From positions 1,240,001 through 1,304,000 of the forward strand of contig OY723255.1 of assembly GCA_963210315.1 (NCBI GenBank): DNA of 64,000 nucleotides, given 5' to 3'. This DNA comes from Rhynchopus euleeides. Taxonomy: Eukaryota > Euglenozoa > Diplonemea > Diplonemida > Diplonemidae. Shown one piece after another: positions 20,694 through 31,920 of the stretch. Under the pieces are notes generated by a model that saw nothing but the letters and a program-made list of their open reading frames with translations, had not been told where the DNA came from and ran no database searches. The translations under genes and the position numbers were made by a program. How positions within the stretch are numbered: position 1 is the first letter of the stretch; each line of letters starts with the position of its first letter.

Positions 20694-22334
20694 TCACGCT
20701 TTGCCGGCAGAAACCGTGCTCCCCAGGCTCTGGTTGTCCAGGGTGCGGCAGTGCGCTGTGTGCTGCGCCGCTGCGCACCGCGACCGCACGAGACAAGCCA
20801 CCGCACCCACCGCGACGACAAACAACACCCCCGCCACGGCGAGCACACCCCACGCCCACTGCGGCACGCCAGCCGGGGCACCGCCGGCCTCACTGCCACT
20901 GCGGCAGAACACCTCCGAACAGCACAGATCGGCACGCCGGCACACGCCCTGCGCCACCTCCACCAGCCCGCAGGGGGTGCCCGACTGCTGCTCGTCGCCA
21001 GCGCACCGCGGCACCGCCTCGCAGCACATGGCAGGGGGGGGCTTGCAGGTATACCCCTGGCACGGTCCCACGGAGCACTCAAGGGTCTGGTGGCACAGAT
21101 CACCCCCACCGCACGGCTGCACGGCGCATAGGTCCAGCCGCAGGTGGGCGGGGAGGCGCGCAGGCACAGGCGTGGCTGGGTGGGCATCGGGGAGCAAGCG
21201 GCATGTCTTCCTGACACAGCACCCCTCGCTCCGCACGCACGCTTGCGAAGCCAACTCCTGTGGGGTGCAGCTGCCCGTCTCCTGGTAGCCCGCCGGGCAC
21301 TGCGGTGCGGCGTCGCAGCACAACTCGGCACAGCGCGTCTGTGGGCAGGGCGTCGTGATGCACAGCCTCTGCTCCCACACACAGGTGGCCCCCGATGGGC
21401 ACGTCTCGCCCAAGCAGGGGTTGGAGGGTGCGCCCACCGCCTTGGTTGGGGGTGCGGATGTGAGCTGCGCCACACCGATGCGCAGGCAAAACCGTTCTGT
21501 GCAGCAGGCGGTGGCCCGCATGCAATCGCCGCGCAGCAGCGCCCCCTCTGTGCAGGGCACGTCGGTGCGGGTGTGGGTTGAGGGGCACATGGGCATGGCT
21601 GCGCAGCACTGCTCCGGCTTGGGTGTGCAGGTGTACTGCGGGCAGGGTGGGACGAGGCAGGTGCGCGGGCGGTTCTCACAGACCTCCCCCTGGAGGCACG
21701 GCGCTGTGGCGCAGCTGTCGATGGATGTGCTCATCCTGCAGAAAGTGCGCGAGCAGCACGCCTCGACGACATGGCATGTGCCGTGCAGAACCTGGTGGTC
21801 CGTGCAGGGCACATCCGACGCCTGCTCGTGCGGCAGGCAGGAGAGTGTTGCATCGCAGAGATCCAGGCAGGGCTGGCAGTGGTAATCCCTGCAGCCCTTT
21901 CTAATGACGGGGCACTTTTTCACCACACACCGCTGGTCTGCAAGGCAGGGCCCATGTGAACACGTGACCCCAGGTTGTGAGTGTATGCTTGGGGGGCAGA
22001 TGCACACCTCGTCCGCCTTGCGCACCCGGATCTCGAACTCACAGGGGCCATGTGTGGCGCACTTTGCAGTTGCGACTCGTGTGGTGAAGTCGAGGGCAAC
22101 CTGGGTGCACGCGTTGCGGTAGGACGGCCCCACTGCGGACATGCCGACTATCGGTTTTGGGCAGGTCACGTTGGGCAGCTGCTGCGATACGACCCCCACC
22201 GCGTTACACTTCAGGGTGTGCGTCTCGATGCCGTACACCGAAGCGGGGCGCCGGACACACTGTTCGCTGCACGGGCTCGTGTGTTCCTGACAGACACCCG
22301 CGGCAGAGACGAGCAGAAGACACAGCAGTGCCAT
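20694..22334 (-). CDS. Cysteine-rich type I membrane protein (paralogue A)
   Basis: 546 residues from the Met at 22334, chosen because a signal peptide follows at once (MALLCLLLVSAAGVC). The frame is open further upstream, where a CTGCAG just before the start could be a splice acceptor, so a 5' exon is possible. The ectodomain is about 20% Cys and is built from repeats of two alternating modules: CPSGATCVWEQRLCITTPCPQTRC-like (C-x-G-x-C...PCP...C) and a VPCTEGALLRGDCMRATACC-like block ending in RxFC. One membrane span near residues 495-520 (GVLAVAGVLFVVAVGAVACL) is followed by a short cytoplasmic tail of about 30 residues. Likely a cell-surface receptor, adhesin or coat protein. I cannot assign a named family. 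A related gene lies 6 kb away on the same strand. Confidence 0.7.
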   Translation of the reverse strand: MALLCLLLVSAAGVCQEHTSPCSEQCVRRPASVYGIETHTLKCNAVGVVSQQLPNVTCPKPIVGMSAVGPSYRNACTQVALDFTTRVATAKCATHGPCEFEIRVRKADEVCICPPSIHSQPGVTCSHGPCLADQRCVVKKCPVIRKGCRDYHCQPCLDLCDATLSCLPHEQASDVPCTDHQVLHGTCHVVEACCSRTFCRMSTSIDSCATAPCLQGEVCENRPRTCLVPPCPQYTCTPKPEQCCAAMPMCPSTHTRTDVPCTEGALLRGDCMRATACCTERFCLRIGVAQLTSAPPTKAVGAPSNPCLGETCPSGATCVWEQRLCITTPCPQTRCAELCCDAAPQCPAGYQETGSCTPQELASQACVRSEGCCVRKTCRLLPDAHPATPVPARLPAHLRLDLCAVQPCGGGDLCHQTLECSVGPCQGYTCKPPPAMCCEAVPRCAGDEQQSGTPCGLVEVAQGVCRRADLCCSEVFCRSGSEAGGAPAGVPQWAWGVLAVAGVLFVVAVGAVACLVRSRCAAAQHTAHCRTLDNQSLGSTVSAGKA

Positions 22335-25300
22335 CTTTGCACCTGCAGGGGGAGGTGGGGTGGCCATCAACACCACACACATGCTGATCATCCAGTGTTG
22401 GTGCAGACCGCTTTGAGTGAACTCCTGATGCTGCCTCCGCTGGGTGCCTCCGGGGCAGATCAAGAATGCGGGGTCGAGGGGTTGGGGGGTTGGGTGGCGC
22501 GACGCTGGGCTGCCCGTTCCCCTGACACATGACACGCCTTGCCATTCCTGAAGCCTGGCCACATTGTGTTTTCCTATTCGTCGTATTGATCTCTATATCT
22601 AACCACCTGGACGCCAGGCAGTTGCATACACGGTGCTAGCCCAGGAGGCGTTGCACTCAGAGACGCGACAACCTTTGCTTCTGGAAGAGTTCACGGTTGA
22701 TGCCGAAGGCATGGGGCAATCCCTTTCAGGGGAACGGGTTTATTGGAAAAAAATAAACAAAAAAAACTACACCGATGCCGTGCGTAAGTGGGGATGAGGA
22801 CTGAGTTAAAAAAACACTAAAACTCACACGCGGTAGCCCCAGGTCACTGCGGGACAACCCACGGGACAACCCTCCGTGGGACTGCAGGCCACCTGGCCCC
22901 CGCGGCACCTCCCACGCTCCAAAGGTGAAAAATCCCTGCAGAAGAACAGAGAGAGACGGAGAGGGAGGAAGGGATATCCCGCGGGAGACCCTCCGACAAA
23001 CATCTGGATACATCCTGCTCAGGGCAGCCCGCAGTGGCCTGGCCACCGCGTGTCTTGGAAGCTGATGGGGTTGTTGTGGTTGGGGGGTGGTGTGTGTGTG
23101 TGTGTGGTGACCACGTTTTGTGTGGGGAGATCCTGCGCGGATCATTGCCCACCCCCTGTGTGTGTGTGTGTGAGGATCCACCGATACGCAGATAATGCAG
23201 ACTGCACGCCGGACCCGACCCCCAAACTGGGGTGGGGGGGGGGCAGTTGGAGCGGGGGGGCTTGAACCCTGAAAGACGGGGGGGTTACCACACACCCTGC
23301 TCCAACAAAACCCCGAAAAGGTGCCGTCTGCCGGGGGAAGGGAAATAGAAGTAGTGGAAGGAATCACAAGGTTGATCTCCCTTCAGTCGTTATGCAGGTT
23401 GTGTCTGAGGTACAGTGCTATGATCGGCCTGTCAGGGCAGGTGGGGGGGAGACCGCTGTGTGCGGGAAACCCAACGGGACATCACTTTGGGATATCATGA
23501 CTGAAGGAGGCAAAGGTTGGGTGAAACAAGCAGCCCCTCCACACCCCCAACAACGCCTTTTTTGGGGTAATTTTATTGAGTTTCGGTGGATTCTCGGTTT
23601 TTTTTTTAAAATTTGTCAGCAGACTTGCGTGAGCGGAATTCAACCTGCCACAGTTGCAACCAAACGTGCTCTGTACACAGACCCCCCCCCCCCCCCCACC
23701 CCATCACACCTGAAAAGTTTTAGAGGATCAGTTGCTGTGTGTATCCTCGAGGCGTCAACACAACAAATCAACCACATCAGCTTTCTCAGGGCGGTTGCAG
23801 CCGGGCAAATGCATGACTCTTCTTCTTCTGATAACCACGCCGTGTGTGCTCACTAAAGATCGGGGCTTATCGTTTATGCGCCAAAAACCCGGTGCAACAG
23901 AACTAGAGCAATACCCACAGCCTTTGCTGCGGAGGGGGGGTTGCCTTTTGTTGCCCAAAGCGCTGCCCCGGCATCTTTCTGACACCGGCAGGAGTCGTGC
24001 TGTGGTACAAAAGGGCGAGGCAGTGTTTGCCAAAGCCGGTGAAATTAACCGCGCATGGTTTGCCATTGCTTGAAGGATGTTGTGATGTCTAACAGGCGTA
24101 GCAACAGGTCAAAGCATACAGTGTGTCCGCACAGAGCACTGCCAGCTATTTCTTTCCACTGTGGCAAGGTTCATGGGAAAGTATCAGATCTGAAAAAAAC
24201 CTTTGGGAAGGGAGCAATGCCGAACCAAAGATTTCTGACACTCCTCCTGACAGCCCCTCCGCGGGCGTAGGTGGCCAGAAGGTTGCCTGAGATCTTTCCC
24301 GAGCGAGCCTGCCCAGCCCCCAGAGTATTTTTTGAAACCCTGAGCGCGCTTGGAACCGCAGCTTGTTGCAGATTGGCCAACTATAATATAGCGACCCGAT
24401 GAACTGTGACAAGGAGCAAATTATAGAACGTTGTCTGTCGCCATCCGGCTATAGAGCAAGCGCACACACCACCGTGCAGGATTTCCAGGAGGGGAGGGTG
24501 GTTAGCCCATCGAACCTGTGCTGACTGCAGCAAGCAAGATCCACTTCCACACACACGTTAATCTTTTTAGTTTAGTGTAGGACGCACCGAGCGAGCTCTA
24601 GTGCTGCCTCCACTGTGTCTTCCACACACACGACCAGCTCTGGGTGCGCTCTTCAGGGAAAATTCCAACTGCACCAGACCCTGCCGGTGCCGTGAAATGA
24701 TTTCACGAGGACCAGCAACAGCAGCCAACCACACGTTTGCACGGGATGCGCCAGATCGCATTATTCTTGTTTGTTGTTAGTTCTTGTTGATGTATTACAA
24801 AGACACGACCCCCGGCGCCCTAACACTGCATGTCTGCGGAGCATGCCGCAACATGCATCGAGGCGGGGGCGCGGCATATCCAATGTGGGATGCATAGAAG
24901 ATGTGGGAATATGTGGGACACGGGATGGCGCATGGGGCACAGGCAGGATTTGCGCTTACTGACCCTTAGCTTGTCGAACATTCAACGCTGCACCCTGCGA
25001 GGGTGTGAGGTCTACGGCTGGTGTGCCCCTTCGCCCCCACGGCAGTGGCAGGCTCGCTGGTAAGTTGCGATAACCCCGCCGCGCCCAGAAACATAAAGTG
25101 CCGGCAAAAAAACAACAAAGCTGTGTGGGGGAGGGGGGATGGGGCAACAGGCCTGTCACCTCTATAGCACAACACACCCCATCTTCGTGCAGGTGAACAG
25201 AGTGTTGCCCAAGAACAAGCCAAATAAACGATGGAAGTCCCGTGTGTCTGTGCGTGACGTGCAGTGAAGCGGATCGTGGACCGAGTGTGCTGAGGGCGGC

Positions 25301-25740
25301 TGCCCCCCTCCCCGTGTTTGCCGTTGGGAGCACTGAACTGCACGCAACGCACGCTCACACCGACTTTTTCGCATTAAACAGACAACCTTGTTGGATCAAA
25401 TATGATGGCGCCGGCAATCTTTGTTCGAGAAGCGACTGCGGAGCTCCACAAGAGTGCAGATGTGGACCCTGGCAGGCAGGTTGTACACCGTACAGCTCTG
25501 GTGAGGAAGAGAAGGCTAGAACGACTTGCAAAGACGGGTTTTTATGTGCAAGTTGCTGCGCATGCATGCGAGCACAGGGGTGCGACGATGTGGGGGCGGG
25601 CAAACATGTATCAGTGAGGGGTGTGTGGGACATTGCATGTCGGGGGTGGGTAGGTGGGGCGGCAATGGTGACTTAAGAACAAGGCGTACTCTCTCTGGGC
25701 GACCCTTGGTTCAACAAAAAAAACCAATAAATTTAAAATC
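22335..25740. other. Long intergenic region with dispersed repeats
   Basis: No gene supported. 23610-23775 shares a diverged repeat with 43170-43320 (CAAACGTGCTCT.TACAC ... GGCGTCAAC.CA.CAAA). 23873-23980 is the second copy of the 16597-16700 repeat. A poly-C run lies at about 23684-23700. Other open frames are short and overlapping. Confidence 0.45.
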
Positions 25741-25743
25741 AAA

Positions 25744-25851
25744 GGGGGTCTTCGCTGGCCGTTATTCATCGTCAATCTTCGTCAGTTTTCAGCCAATTCG
25801 ACAGGAAATTCACCAAAATGCACTGACGATCACCCCGTAGCGAAGACCCCC
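25744..25851 (+). mobile_element. 108-bp MITE, TIR GGGGGTCTTCGCT
   Basis: Ends GGGGGTCTTCGCT...AGCGAAGACCCCC with a 3-bp duplication AAA (25741-25743, 25852-25854). The interior (GCCGTTAT..GTCAAT.T.CGTCAGTTTTCAGC, then AAAATGCACTGACGATC) matches the ends of the 33341-35780 element, so it is a deletion derivative of it. Confidence 0.85.
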
Positions 25852-27175
25852 AAAAACAAATCAAAGAAAATCAAATAAAAATCAATCAAAGCCAATAAAA
25901 ATCACGGGCCTACTCCGTGGCACCCGGAGCCTGGGTCATTTCTCGCCATTCACCACCTCTGAGCCTCCGAGCCTGACATGTGCCCAGCCGACCTGTCACG
26001 ACACCGACACGGCAAGGAGCTGCGGCCTTGTCGTGGGATCATGTCGTGTAGTGTGAGCTCTAACAGGCAAAATGCTTGAAAGAACAACACCCTTATCGTA
26101 TCAGACGGGGAGGAATCAGCGCCTCATTGTCCTCCTTGCTTGTGCTGACGTCGAGGAAGAGTTTGTGTGACGCATCCCAGCTGTGATGGCAGCTTGGCGG
26201 ACCGAGAAGGGCGATCCAATGACTGTGCCCTTCTTGCATACCTGTTGATCTCAGACGCGAGTTCTGGCACTGAAGCAGAAGCAGCTTATCCCGTTCGAGT
26301 TCGTCTGTGATTCCGAAAGAAGCTTTGTTACTTGAGCTTTTTCAGAACCGACCTCGCTGTGGGGTAAAGCAGGTTTTTTCCGCAAAAAAACATCCAATAA
26401 AATCAAGGGTCACGCCACTGGGAGGAGTGGGGAGAGGGGGTTTCACTCAGAAATGCAGGAAAGTGAGCCACCTCACAAAATAGGTGGCAAAGTGGCACTT
26501 GCCCGGCATTGAGTGAACGACGCCCCATCCGGACAGCATTAACTCTCTGAACAATGCCCCTTGTTCTCTCGTAAAGTGGCCAGCCAGATATTATCTACGG
26601 AGCTGTTGCGGGTGCTGTTCTGCCATTTTGGTACTGCGGTGGTGATTCTATGCAGTGGGCATGAATGGGGCATCTTTACTGGAAAGTGTCACCGCACAGG
26701 TTAGATGCGAGTCAGTGACCCACTTCTAGCCCCATAGGAACACAAGCCAGCAAAGATCTGCCCTACATGCCGCAACCTTCTTCATCTTTTGGCTCTTAGA
26801 CACCCAATCAAGTTCCCGAGGGCGGAAGGGACGTCGCCATCCCCACCACCACAGGAGCAACAGAAACGAAATCACCCTGGCGGCCACTAACGACAGAAAT
26901 GGGACACATCCTAAGAGATGGGCTCTGCATAAAAAGCATAAAAAGCACAGTATCGCGGGATGGGCGGGGGGGGGGGGGGGTAGGGGGGGGGCAGTGAAGT
27001 AGAACAAAGATAAAATCACAGAGTTGCCCTCCTCACTCGGAAGGCTACCAGCCAGGGGAGGGGAGGGGGGGGTTAGAATGGGCCTCCCTTCACTCGGTAT
27101 GCAGGCTGTGGGGAATGGGGCAAGCAGGCAGGCAGGCGGGGGGGGATGCACTGCGTATGGTTGACTTGATTCTTT
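25852..27175. other. No supported gene
   Basis: Contains a GGGGGTTTCACTCAGAAATGC block near 26440 related to repeats in front of the UBL-WD40 loci, and G-runs at 26968-26990. Nothing else recognised. Confidence 0.4.
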
Positions 27176-27284
27176 GGGGGCCCTCGCTACCAGTCACGGC
27201 TCGTCACAGCTCGTCAGCCAGTGAGGGGAAGTGGGCCGTGGCTCACTTTTTCTCACTCAGTCACACTTGGTAGCGAAGGCCCCC
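27176..27284 (+). mobile_element. 109-bp MITE, second copy of the 10274 family
   Basis: Same length and nearly the same sequence as 10274-10382, with 3-bp duplication TTT (27173-27175, 27285-27287). The low divergence suggests recent activity. Confidence 0.87.
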
Positions 27285-28588
27285 TTTATGTGCCAATTTT
27301 TTTTGAAATTTTTTTTGGGAAGATCTGGGATAACGGCAGATATTGAGATCTGCCTTGAGGAGACAGACAGGCGCGCTATCCGAGATCGGGGGGTGGGTGG
27401 GGGCTGCGTGCAGAGGGAAAGGCAAGATGAGGAAGAGATAAAACTGACAACCCCTTTGCAATGCTTTCACTCTACATGCAGGTGGTGGAGGCCTTTCGGG
27501 GTGAGGGTGTGGGGGGGTGGGCGGGCTGTCAAACGTTTAGAACATGGTTTTCTTCTAGAACCACTCCACCGCGCACAGCTCGAGGCTTGTTACAACCCGT
27601 TGGGATGCGCACCGTTGATCGGAAACGGGATGAATGATAATTGGGATGCACTGTAAAAAAGAATCTCGTTCAAATTTCAGGGCCATTTTCAACGCAATCA
27701 TCTCGTGATCTTGCGAAAATTGGCGCAACATGCGTGCCCCATGTCTCACACAAGTGGGTTTTGGGAACCGTTTGCAAATGATAGAAGAAAAGACTTATAA
27801 AAGAACCCCACCTCCCCCGAGCCACCAATGGTAACAACGGAGGCTCCGTACCCAAAAGCAAGGACAAGCGGAAAATGGAACTGCAATGCACTGAGGGGAG
27901 CCCCCTTCCCTTTGCAGCAGCCGAGAGCGACTCCCTTAGAGAAGCCGACCACAAAACCAACACGGGGGAGGGGGGGGGGGGTGTCGAAATACGGCCAGAG
28001 GGGGGGGGGGGCGGGGTTTGGGGAAGAAATAAGAGGTCGGGGGCCGGGTCTGTTGGCCGTATTTCCAAGCCATGGCCAGGGTCCCCTTCCCAAGGGCAAG
28101 TATGGAGTGGGTGGGTGTCGAGTTGAACCGCCGCACTGCCATGTGCACGGGGGGATGGGGGGAGGGGGGGCGGGCTGGTTGCACGCGATAAGTAGAGTTC
28201 CTGCCTCCGCCCACTGGATTTTCTGGAATAGACAAGCACACCACCAAAAACAAGTGTCAATTCAGCCCGGACAAACACTTTCCGCAGTTCTTATATAGTG
28301 ACGCTTCCACATGCGCCTGCGAGACTCGTCTGAAGAGAGTGGTGCACAGGTTTTCCAGAAGTGAAAGGTGTTTTTAGAAGAGCCGCAGTCGTGCTGCGTC
28401 AACACAAGAATCGCAATTGCAGGGCCATTCTCCACCCCCCCCCCCCCATCCGCACAGCCGGATCGTTCTCCCAAATCAGTAGCAAGCCCGAGAAATGTAC
28501 TATTTCTTGCGTCGATTCAAATCAACCCAAGATGCATTTCCCAGGAAAACAAAACCCACACCCCACACCCTCCCGCCTATTTTGCATT
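27285..28588. other. No supported gene
   Basis: Downstream of the second cysteine-rich gene (which is on the - strand). G-runs at 27960-28015 and a C-run at 28435; no domain recognised. Confidence 0.35.
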
Positions 28589-30001
28589 TCAAACCGCCCG
28601 GGTCTGCTGAGCTGACACACACGGGGGACCTCCTCCTCCTCCCACTGCGGCACCGCCACCCACACCGCCATCACCCCCAACGCAACCTTGGCTGGCAGCA
28701 CGGGCCACCTCCACCACAACCTCTTCCTCCTCCTCCACCTCCACCATCTCCCCCCCCACCACACCCAGTGCCACCTCCTCCTGGCCTCCTTGTTGATGGG
28801 GTGGGAGTGGGACGCCGACCACCACATGACTGCATTGCGGCGTCTCACCACCCTCTGGCGGCCCCCCGTCGCGCCCGGCCCTCTGGGACGCCCTGTGCGA
28901 GGTGGCCAGCATCCCTGAGAACGCCAGCACCACCAGCAGCAGCGCGGAGCTGCACACTGCGATGGGGACAGCCCACGAGGACATGTCTCCAGCCTCTTCG
29001 GAACCACTCACACTATCACCCTCCTGTGAGGCGTGGCTGCGGCAGTGGTATGTGGGGCAGCAGGTTATCAGCGAGCAGGACCGGGCTTCAGACTCCTCCG
29101 CAGTGCACGCCTTGGTGCTCCGCACTCTGCCCTCTGGGCACTCCGGCGAGTGGCAGCAGCTCTCTTCAGTGTCGGGGAGCGGTGTCGGCGCCAGCGGCGT
29201 GTGCACATCCAGGAGGAAGCAGTGGTACGGCACACACCCTGGGCATGTCAGATGCGGCTGCACACGGCAGACCGACCCCTCCGGGCAGGTTTCCCGGAGC
29301 GCTTCAGGGCACTGCAGGTCGGCAGTGTCGGTGCGGCAGTAGGCGCGTGAGCAGCACGAACCGGTGCAGCAGTGCTCCGACATGCGGCATGTCCCCCCCA
29401 GCACCTCCTCCCTGGTGCAGGGTGTGCTGGAGCCGCGCTCGCTGGCGTGGCATGTCGCGGGGGCGGAGCACGGCGTGCTGCAGGTCGCGCATGCGACGTA
29501 CGGGGTGCAGGTTCCCTGGAAGCACACCGTGTGGTCGATGCATGCATGAGGCGCTTCGCACATGCCGAGCTTACATTTGCTGACATAGGGCCCCGCCGCA
29601 CTCCCGCAGTTGCACCCTCCGGTGGTCCAGATGGTCTCCTCGATGTGGTAGCTGCACAGCCCGGTGCGGCGGCAGCTCAGAGTGTCGAATGTGTCCCCCG
29701 CCACAACAAGCGAACAGACATCTGAGGTGTGCTGCATAACGGTGGCGTTGCTGCGGACTACCGGCGAGCTGCATGGGGTTGGGGTATCCCAGTAGGACCC
29801 CTGTGCCTCGCCCTGCCTGTCATGCGTTACCATCTTCGGGACCTCGATCCGGTGCACCCCGACGGATTTGCAGACCCGGGTGACCGGTTGGGTTCGGGAG
29901 GAGAGGAGCGTGATGTCGCGGACACAGCCTCCCGGGCATGCGGCGGGCTTCTGCGCGCACTGCAGCAACGCAGCAGCCACCAGCAGGTGGATGTGGGTCA
30001 T
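28589..30001 (-). CDS. Cysteine-rich type I membrane protein (paralogue B)
   Basis: 470 residues from the Met at 30001. A signal peptide (MTHIHLLVAAALLQCA) is followed by a Cys-rich ectodomain with the same modules as paralogue A: TPCTREEVLGGTCRMSEHCC parallels VPCTEGALLRGDCMRATACC, and CPEGSVCRVQPHLTCPGC parallels the C-x-G-x-C modules. A membrane span lies near residues 340-365 (VPIAVCSSALLLVVLAFSGML). The cytoplasmic tail is about 100 residues with a Glu/Val-rich stretch and a Gly-rich end, longer than in A. The low-complexity tail may be partly misread 3' sequence or a further exon. Probably a surface protein with the same role as A; family not identified. Confidence 0.65.
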   Translation of the reverse strand: MTHIHLLVAAALLQCAQKPAACPGGCVRDITLLSSRTQPVTRVCKSVGVHRIEVPKMVTHDRQGEAQGSYWDTPTPCSSPVVRSNATVMQHTSDVCSLVVAGDTFDTLSCRRTGLCSYHIEETIWTTGGCNCGSAAGPYVSKCKLGMCEAPHACIDHTVCFQGTCTPYVACATCSTPCSAPATCHASERGSSTPCTREEVLGGTCRMSEHCCTGSCCSRAYCRTDTADLQCPEALRETCPEGSVCRVQPHLTCPGCVPYHCFLLDVHTPLAPTPLPDTEESCCHSPECPEGRVRSTKACTAEESEARSCSLITCCPTYHCRSHASQEGDSVSGSEEAGDMSSWAVPIAVCSSALLLVVLAFSGMLATSHRASQRAGRDGGPPEGGETPQCSHVVVGVPLPPHQQGGQEEVALGVVGGEMVEVEEEEEVVVEVARAASQGCVGGDGGVGGGAAVGGGGGPPCVSAQQTRAV

Positions 30002-31010
30002 GCAGGCGCTGTTGAACCCACCGCGCCCCCTTCCCCTGCCAATACAATGTTAGGTGTCAGCACATCACCTGGCAAGACGGGGGTGGCATGTTGTGTGTTG
30101 CAGTGCGGAGGGAGGTCGCTTCAGGGCTCGCTGAGTGTACCCCACGCCAAATCTTTTTTTTTCTGCCATAATATTATGCCAAAATAAGAGCTAGTGGATG
30201 GGAGGGGGGGTCGCGTGGGAAGACAATTCGACAATGGTCCCCGACTGCCAAGCCTGGGGCGGCATGTCCTTTTTTTCTGATCCAACCACAGACCAGAGGC
30301 AGCGTCGTGAAGGAGCCAGGCCTTAGTTAGCTGGGCTAGTTTTCCGGTGTAGACCCACATAATCCGTCCAGGGCCTTCAGTGGCAGAGGCCTGGTGTGGG
30401 GTTAACGATGTATCGAGCGGGCATTCGCCCTGTGCCGGCACTGTGCCAGCCTCGGCAACTGCACTGCAAGGAGGAGGGTAACCGCTTATTCTGCACCACA
30501 CACACACACACACCACCACCACCAGATCATCGGAGAGTAGAGGCAAAACCCCCGTTGGCGTGTATGGCTGGCGTCTCCGCTCAACAAAGAGTGTGCGTCA
30601 GCCTGCCTCACCCCACCCCCCTCCCGCCCCCCCACTCTCCCCAAACACCCCGTGTGACATCTCGAAGGCACAAACGACACAAAATACACTCCTTCCGCTC
30701 GATTATCTCCAACAGTTGTTTCTGGGCCATGATGTGACACACAGAAGCGACACTTCCACTATCAGGGGAGGGCCAGTCTCCGGATCCACCAAACGGGGAC
30801 CCTGTCAGGTCCACCAGCGGGGACGTGATGGCGCGTTTTGGAACAAGGGGCGGGGCGGGGCGGGGCGGGGGCCGGATGGCAAACGAACAAGCCAGGGCTT
30901 TCCCTAAATCTGGGGGTCTGGGGGGCAAATTTCCAAAAACGGGTGCAAAAAAAGGGGGGAAAGGGGGGTTAGGCTGGGGCCCAGTCTGGGGGCTGCCATT
31001 GCATTTGTTG
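30002..31010. other. No supported gene
   Basis: Intergenic; CA microsatellite at 30498-30515, and GGGGC tandem repeats at 30850-30870. Confidence 0.4.
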
Positions 31011-31250
31011 GACTCCGTACGGATCGTAGTGGGGTCATTTTGTGGGTGTAGGCGCCCAGTTTCACCTGCGAAATCTGGATCTGGTCAGTCCTTCAAGTCC
31101 GACTCGTGATGGGAGGAGGTGACTGAGAGGCACCACACCACCCCACCCAGCGGGACCCCCCCATCGGTTTTGTCAAGACCCCGTTGTTTTGAACGTTTGG
31201 AATCTGTGCGGATCGTGGTGGGGTCATTTTGGCCATGAGGTGCCCGTGAA
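31011..31250 (+). repeat. ~200-bp satellite, two units
   Basis: Cores at about 31017 and 31206 in the + orientation (CGGATCGTAGTGGGGTCATT, CGGATCGTGGTGGGGTCATT), with the CCCGTTGTTTTGAACGTTTGG box before the second. Confidence 0.8.
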
Positions 31251-31920
31251 GACCCCTGTCTGGTTGTCACCGTGAAGGTTCAGCTCACCCCTCTAGTTCC
31301 TCACCCGGACAAGACAGGTCCTGAACATGTATGACCGTGTGAGACCTTCTGTGGCCGTATGTCACCTTGTGACCCGTTGTGGTGATGTGTAAGAAAGCCT
31401 CATTGGCGGCAGACAACTGCCGGTCCACTGATCCTGGCTCACACCTGATGAGGCACACCAGGGGTGGTCGTGTGTTTGCGCCGAATACACAACGAGCACC
31501 ACGGGAGACCACACGTGGCGTCTTGCACCTGACGAGATTGCTCTGATTTTGCTTCAGGATTGCAGCATCCGGCGACACGTGATCAAGCTATTGACACGAT
31601 GTGCCAGAAAATGCTGAATAATCCCTGGTACTCACCTGAACCCAGAGAGCCTGGAAGATCGAAAACCGCATGGTCACCCATGGGAACCTTTTTTGCGCGC
31701 CCAGGACGGCAATACCCCCAAAAAGGTGTTCTTTTGCAATATTTGCGCACACCCATTCCGAAGATTTTTGTGACAGCCACTTTAGTCAAGTAGGGTGTCC
31801 ATTCCTGCCTTGACAACTCGCCTGCAAAAAAAGGGGGGAAACAGGGAAATAATAGCCTGCAAAAAAAGGGGGGGGGAGGCAGATTTTGAAAATCTCGGGA
31901 GACGGGTGCCGATTTAGGGA
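31251..31920. other. No supported gene
   Basis: Unassigned intergenic DNA between satellite and the 32-kb repeat block. Confidence 0.35.
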
